The notes under the pieces are model-generated. The model made no database searches and had not been told where the DNA came from. It saw only the letters and a program-made list of their open reading frames with translations. 64,000 nt of DNA from Streptomyces xanthochromogenes (lineage in GTDB: Bacteria; Actinomycetota; Actinomycetes; Streptomycetales; Streptomycetaceae): NCBI RefSeq assembly GCF_014650455.1, contig NZ_BMUZ01000004.1:186001-250000 (forward strand). Reading direction: 5' to 3'. Shown here in pieces: positions 61,934 to 64,000 of this stretch. Every line of letters begins with the position of its first letter. The first letter of the stretch is position 1. The translations under genes and the position numbers were made by a program.

Positions 61934-61937
61934 GGGT

Positions 61938-62369
61938 TCACCGTCCGCCGTCGAAGGATTCGCCCCGTGCGTCCCCGGCGTCCTGCCCGGAGAGCAGCTG
62001 CTGCAGCAACTCCTCGTCCTGGGCGGAGAGTTCGGACACGAAGCGGGCCAGCACCGCCTCGCGGTCGGAGCCCTCCTCAAGGACGGACCGCATGCGTCGG
62101 GCCGTGTGTGACGCCTCGTCCCGGACGGGCGCGTAGGCATACCCCCGCCCCTCCCGGTGCCGTACGAGCACGGCCTTGTCGTGGAGGCGGGACAGGATGG
62201 TGAGGACGGTCGTGTAGGCCAGCTCGCCCGGCAGCCGCTCCAATACCTGACGTGCCGTCAGTGGACCGTCGGCCGCCCACAGCGCGGCCAGCACATCACT
62301 CTCCAGTGCACCGCGCGCCCGCCTGCCGGACCCGGCAGCCTCTTCACCCTTGGGGCCGTTCGCCACCAT
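61938..62369 (-). CDS. BlaI/MecI-family repressor
   Basis: The product is 143 residues. The winged helix-turn-helix is LESDVLAALWAADGPLTARQVLERL, with AYTTVLTILSRLHDKAVLVR as the recognition and wing region, and a C-terminal dimer domain follows. It probably binds the TACA/TGTA-type inverted repeats upstream and is inactivated by the M56 partner. It starts at the ATG at 62369. Confidence 0.93.
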   Translation of the reverse strand: MVANGPKGEEAAGSGRRARGALESDVLAALWAADGPLTARQVLERLPGELAYTTVLTILSRLHDKAVLVRHREGRGYAYAPVRDEASHTARRMRSVLEEGSDREAVLARFVSELSAQDEELLQQLLSGQDAGDARGESFDGGR

Positions 62370-62446
62370 CCGCCTCCTGCCAGTCGCCCATCGCGCCCTG
62401 CCCGATCGCGCGTCCTCGATCGCGCCGTCAGGCTACCCCGAGCATC

Positions 62447-62463
62447 TCCTACTAGTTGTAGGA
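62447..62463. promoter_or_regulatory. Candidate BlaI operator 1
   Basis: TCCTACTAGTTGTAGGA has perfect 6-bp arms (TCCTAC/GTAGGA) around 5 bp, 78 bp before the BlaI start. It fits the TAC-n-GTA character of BlaI boxes. Confidence 0.65.
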
Positions 62464-62493
62464 GGTATGCTCCGGGCTTCAACCTGCGAACTA

Positions 62494-62506
62494 CTACATC
62501 TTGTAG
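62494..62506. promoter_or_regulatory. Candidate BlaI operator 2
   Basis: CTACATCTTGTAG has perfect 5-bp arms (CTACA/TGTAG) around 3 bp. It lies between the BlaI gene and the divergent glycosyltransferase gene, so BlaI may control both directions. Confidence 0.65.
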
Positions 62507-62542
62507 AGTTCGCGTGCTCTCCCGATGGGCGGAGGACCACCC

Positions 62543-63934
62543 ATGCCCCACGCCGGACGCACTCTTCCCCGGCCCGCGCCCGCGGGCCCCCCGCCGCGCC
62601 CGCGCGGCCGGGCGGCCCCCTCCGGCCGGATCGCGATCGTCTCCGCGAGCATCGGCGCGGGACACGACGGGGCGGCCGCCGAACTGGCCCGCCGCCTCAT
62701 CGCCGACGGTTTCGTCGTCGACCGGCACGACCTGCTGGACCTGCTGCCGGCCCGCTTCGGTCGAGCCGTCCAGGAGGGGTACCACCGGTTGCTCGTCCGG
62801 GCCCCGTGGGCCTACCAGCGGATCTACGCCGGCACCGAGCGCGCCGGAGGCGGCGGCCCGGTCGCCCGCGCGCTGCTCCGCACCGCCGAAAGCCGGGTGC
62901 TGGGCGCCCTTCACCCGAGCACGGGGGCGGTCGTGTCCACCTATCCCGGGGCCAGCCGAGTGCTCGGCGATCTGCGCCGGTCGGGGCGGCTCGGCGTCCC
63001 GGTCCTCACCTACCTCACCGACTTCTCGGTGCATCCCCTGTGGGTGGCCGACGGCGTCGACGTACACCTCGCGGCCCACGCCGTGCCCGCCCTCCAGGCG
63101 CGGGCCCTCGGGGCCCTGGACGTGCGGGTGAGCGGCCCCGTCGCAGACCCGCGCTTCCGGCCGTGCGACCGCAGGGGGCGCCTGCGGGCGCGGGCCCGGT
63201 TCGGGCTCCCGCCGCACAGCCCCCTCGCCCTGCTGGTCGCGGGCTCCTGGGGCGTCGGTCCGGTCCGGCAGGTGGCGCGCGAGGTGCGCGACTGCGGCGC
63301 CGCCGTACCGGTCGTGGTCTGCGGCCGCAACGAGACCCTTGCTGCTCAGCTGCGGTCCGACGGCATCGAGCACGTCTACGGCTGGGTGGACGACATGCCC
63401 GGCCTGATGCACGCCTCGGACGTCCTGATCCAGAACGCGGGCGGGCTCACCTCCCTGGAGGCGTTCGCCGCGGGCCTGCCGGTCGCGAGCTACCGCTGCA
63501 TACCCGGCCACGGCCTCACCAACGCCGCAGCCCTCGACGAGGCCGGCGCGGCGGTGTGGATAGCGCACCCGGCCGACCTCAAGACCGTGCTGAACGATCT
63601 GATCGACGGGCCGCTCGGACCCGAGCGGCGGGCGGCCGGCCTCGCCCTGTTCGCCAGGACCGCGGAGGAGGGTCCGGCGGGCGAGATAGCCCGAGAGGCC
63701 CGGGCGGGGCTCCGGCGAACCGCCGCACCCCCCGGCGCCCCTCACCGCCACCGCACGTCACGCCGGCTCGCCGCCACCGCCGTGGTCGCGTGTGCCGTGT
63801 GGGCGGGTGCCGTCGGTACCGCGGTCGCCACGTCGTACGGGGAACCGGGGCTTGCCCGCGCCATCGGTCACGGCCTCGACCTGGACGACTTCGCCCGGCA
63901 CCAGGGCGCCCACCCGCAAGGCCATCACTCGTGA
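62543..63934 (+). CDS. MGDG-synthase/MurG-like glycosyltransferase
   Basis: The product is 463 residues. IAIVSASIGAGHDGAAAELARRL is the Gly-rich N-terminal loop of MGDG synthase-type GT28 proteins. The sugar-nucleotide block is in YGWVDDMPGLMHASDVLIQNAGGLTSLEAFAAGLPV. A C-terminal membrane helix (about 405-425) is attached after a basic linker. It probably glycosylates a membrane lipid. The ATG at 62543 follows GGAGGA. It is divergent from BlaI with candidate operators between. Confidence 0.88.
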   Translation: MPHAGRTLPRPAPAGPPPRPRGRAAPSGRIAIVSASIGAGHDGAAAELARRLIADGFVVDRHDLLDLLPARFGRAVQEGYHRLLVRAPWAYQRIYAGTERAGGGGPVARALLRTAESRVLGALHPSTGAVVSTYPGASRVLGDLRRSGRLGVPVLTYLTDFSVHPLWVADGVDVHLAAHAVPALQARALGALDVRVSGPVADPRFRPCDRRGRLRARARFGLPPHSPLALLVAGSWGVGPVRQVAREVRDCGAAVPVVVCGRNETLAAQLRSDGIEHVYGWVDDMPGLMHASDVLIQNAGGLTSLEAFAAGLPVASYRCIPGHGLTNAAALDEAGAAVWIAHPADLKTVLNDLIDGPLGPERRAAGLALFARTAEEGPAGEIAREARAGLRRTAAPPGAPHRHRTSRRLAATAVVACAVWAGAVGTAVATSYGEPGLARAIGHGLDLDDFARHQGAHPQGHHS

Positions 63935-64000
63935 TCGCCGCCCGTCGCCTCCGTACGGCAGCTTTGGCCACACTGCCCGCCCTCGCCGCCGTCCACGCGG
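63931..64000 (+). CDS. Start of an exported protein, cut off by window edge
   Basis: The GTG at 63931 overlaps the preceding stop (GTGA). The first 23 codons (MIAARRLRTAALATLPALAAVHA) look like an export signal or membrane anchor. Too little is present to assign a function; it is probably cotranscribed with the glycosyltransferase. Confidence 0.55.
   Translation, partial: MIAARRLRTAALATLPALAAVHA

Overview
The window is high-GC actinobacterial DNA, almost certainly from a Streptomyces or close relative. The evidence is strong third-position G/C, frequent GTG/TTG starts behind AGGAG-type ribosome sites, a WhiB-like protein, many RsbW/SpoIIE/STAS partner-switching proteins and secreted hydrolases. 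I see no tRNA or rRNA genes, no insertion sequences and no CRISPR array.

The centre of interest is a compact thiopeptide (thiazolyl-peptide) locus at about 18.6-31.3 kb. A 63-residue precursor gene (18660-18851, minus) ends in the core SFCCAPPPNCCNCSCS behind a leader ending SLTAGHGMTEVSA. It lies head-to-head with an eight-gene, tightly coupled operon (19114-31284, plus). The operon order is: a leader-binding ocin-ThiF-like protein; a SagB-type azoline dehydrogenase; a split LanB (glutamylation protein, then elimination protein); a probable [4+2] pyridine synthase; a second SagB-type dehydrogenase; a second, longer ocin-ThiF-like protein; and a YcaO cyclodehydratase. Two divergent promoters with identical -10 boxes, which form an 11-bp inverted repeat, appear to drive precursor and enzymes together. 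If Ser1 and Ser14 form the pyridine, the ring would be 38-membered, larger than the 26/29/32/35-membered classes known to me. The core is also unusual for its Pro-Pro-Pro stretch. There are no tailoring, export or resistance genes in the operon. A WhiB-like gene follows.

Left flank (0-18.5 kb): a truncated type III polyketide synthase divergent from a UbiA prenyltransferase; an RsbW-like kinase and a PAS/GAF/PP2C phosphatase; a PEP mutase/ICL-family enzyme; a secreted serine hydrolase; a beta-carbonic anhydrase; a hydrolase/TetR pair with palindromic operators; a HemN-like radical SAM protein; a GH16 glycosidase; a carboxylesterase; a metallo-beta-lactamase-fold enzyme next to an XRE regulator; a secreted sphingomyelinase D-like phospholipase; and an amidase.

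Right flank (31.9-64 kb): a GlxA-type regulator with an HD-domain protein; a secreted I36-type inhibitor; a peptidase M48; and a complete stressosome operon (RsbR-RsbS-RsbT-RsbX-like, hybrid kinase, response regulator-PP2C) whose genes mostly overlap by 4 nt. Then come a fumarase/ASL-family lyase, a MurE paralogue, and a D-amino-acid locus (YheO/DauR-like regulator, decayed ornithine-cyclodeaminase fragment with a 15-bp tandem repeat, PLP enzyme). Next are small stress proteins with a 54-bp perfect palindrome, and a second partner-switching set with a SigB/F-type sigma factor. The right end holds MerR, BrkB, an inositol-monophosphatase-like protein lacking key metal ligands, DUF998/TetR, LysR/SDR/oxidoreductase, BlaI/M56 and an MGDG-synthase-like glycosyltransferase.
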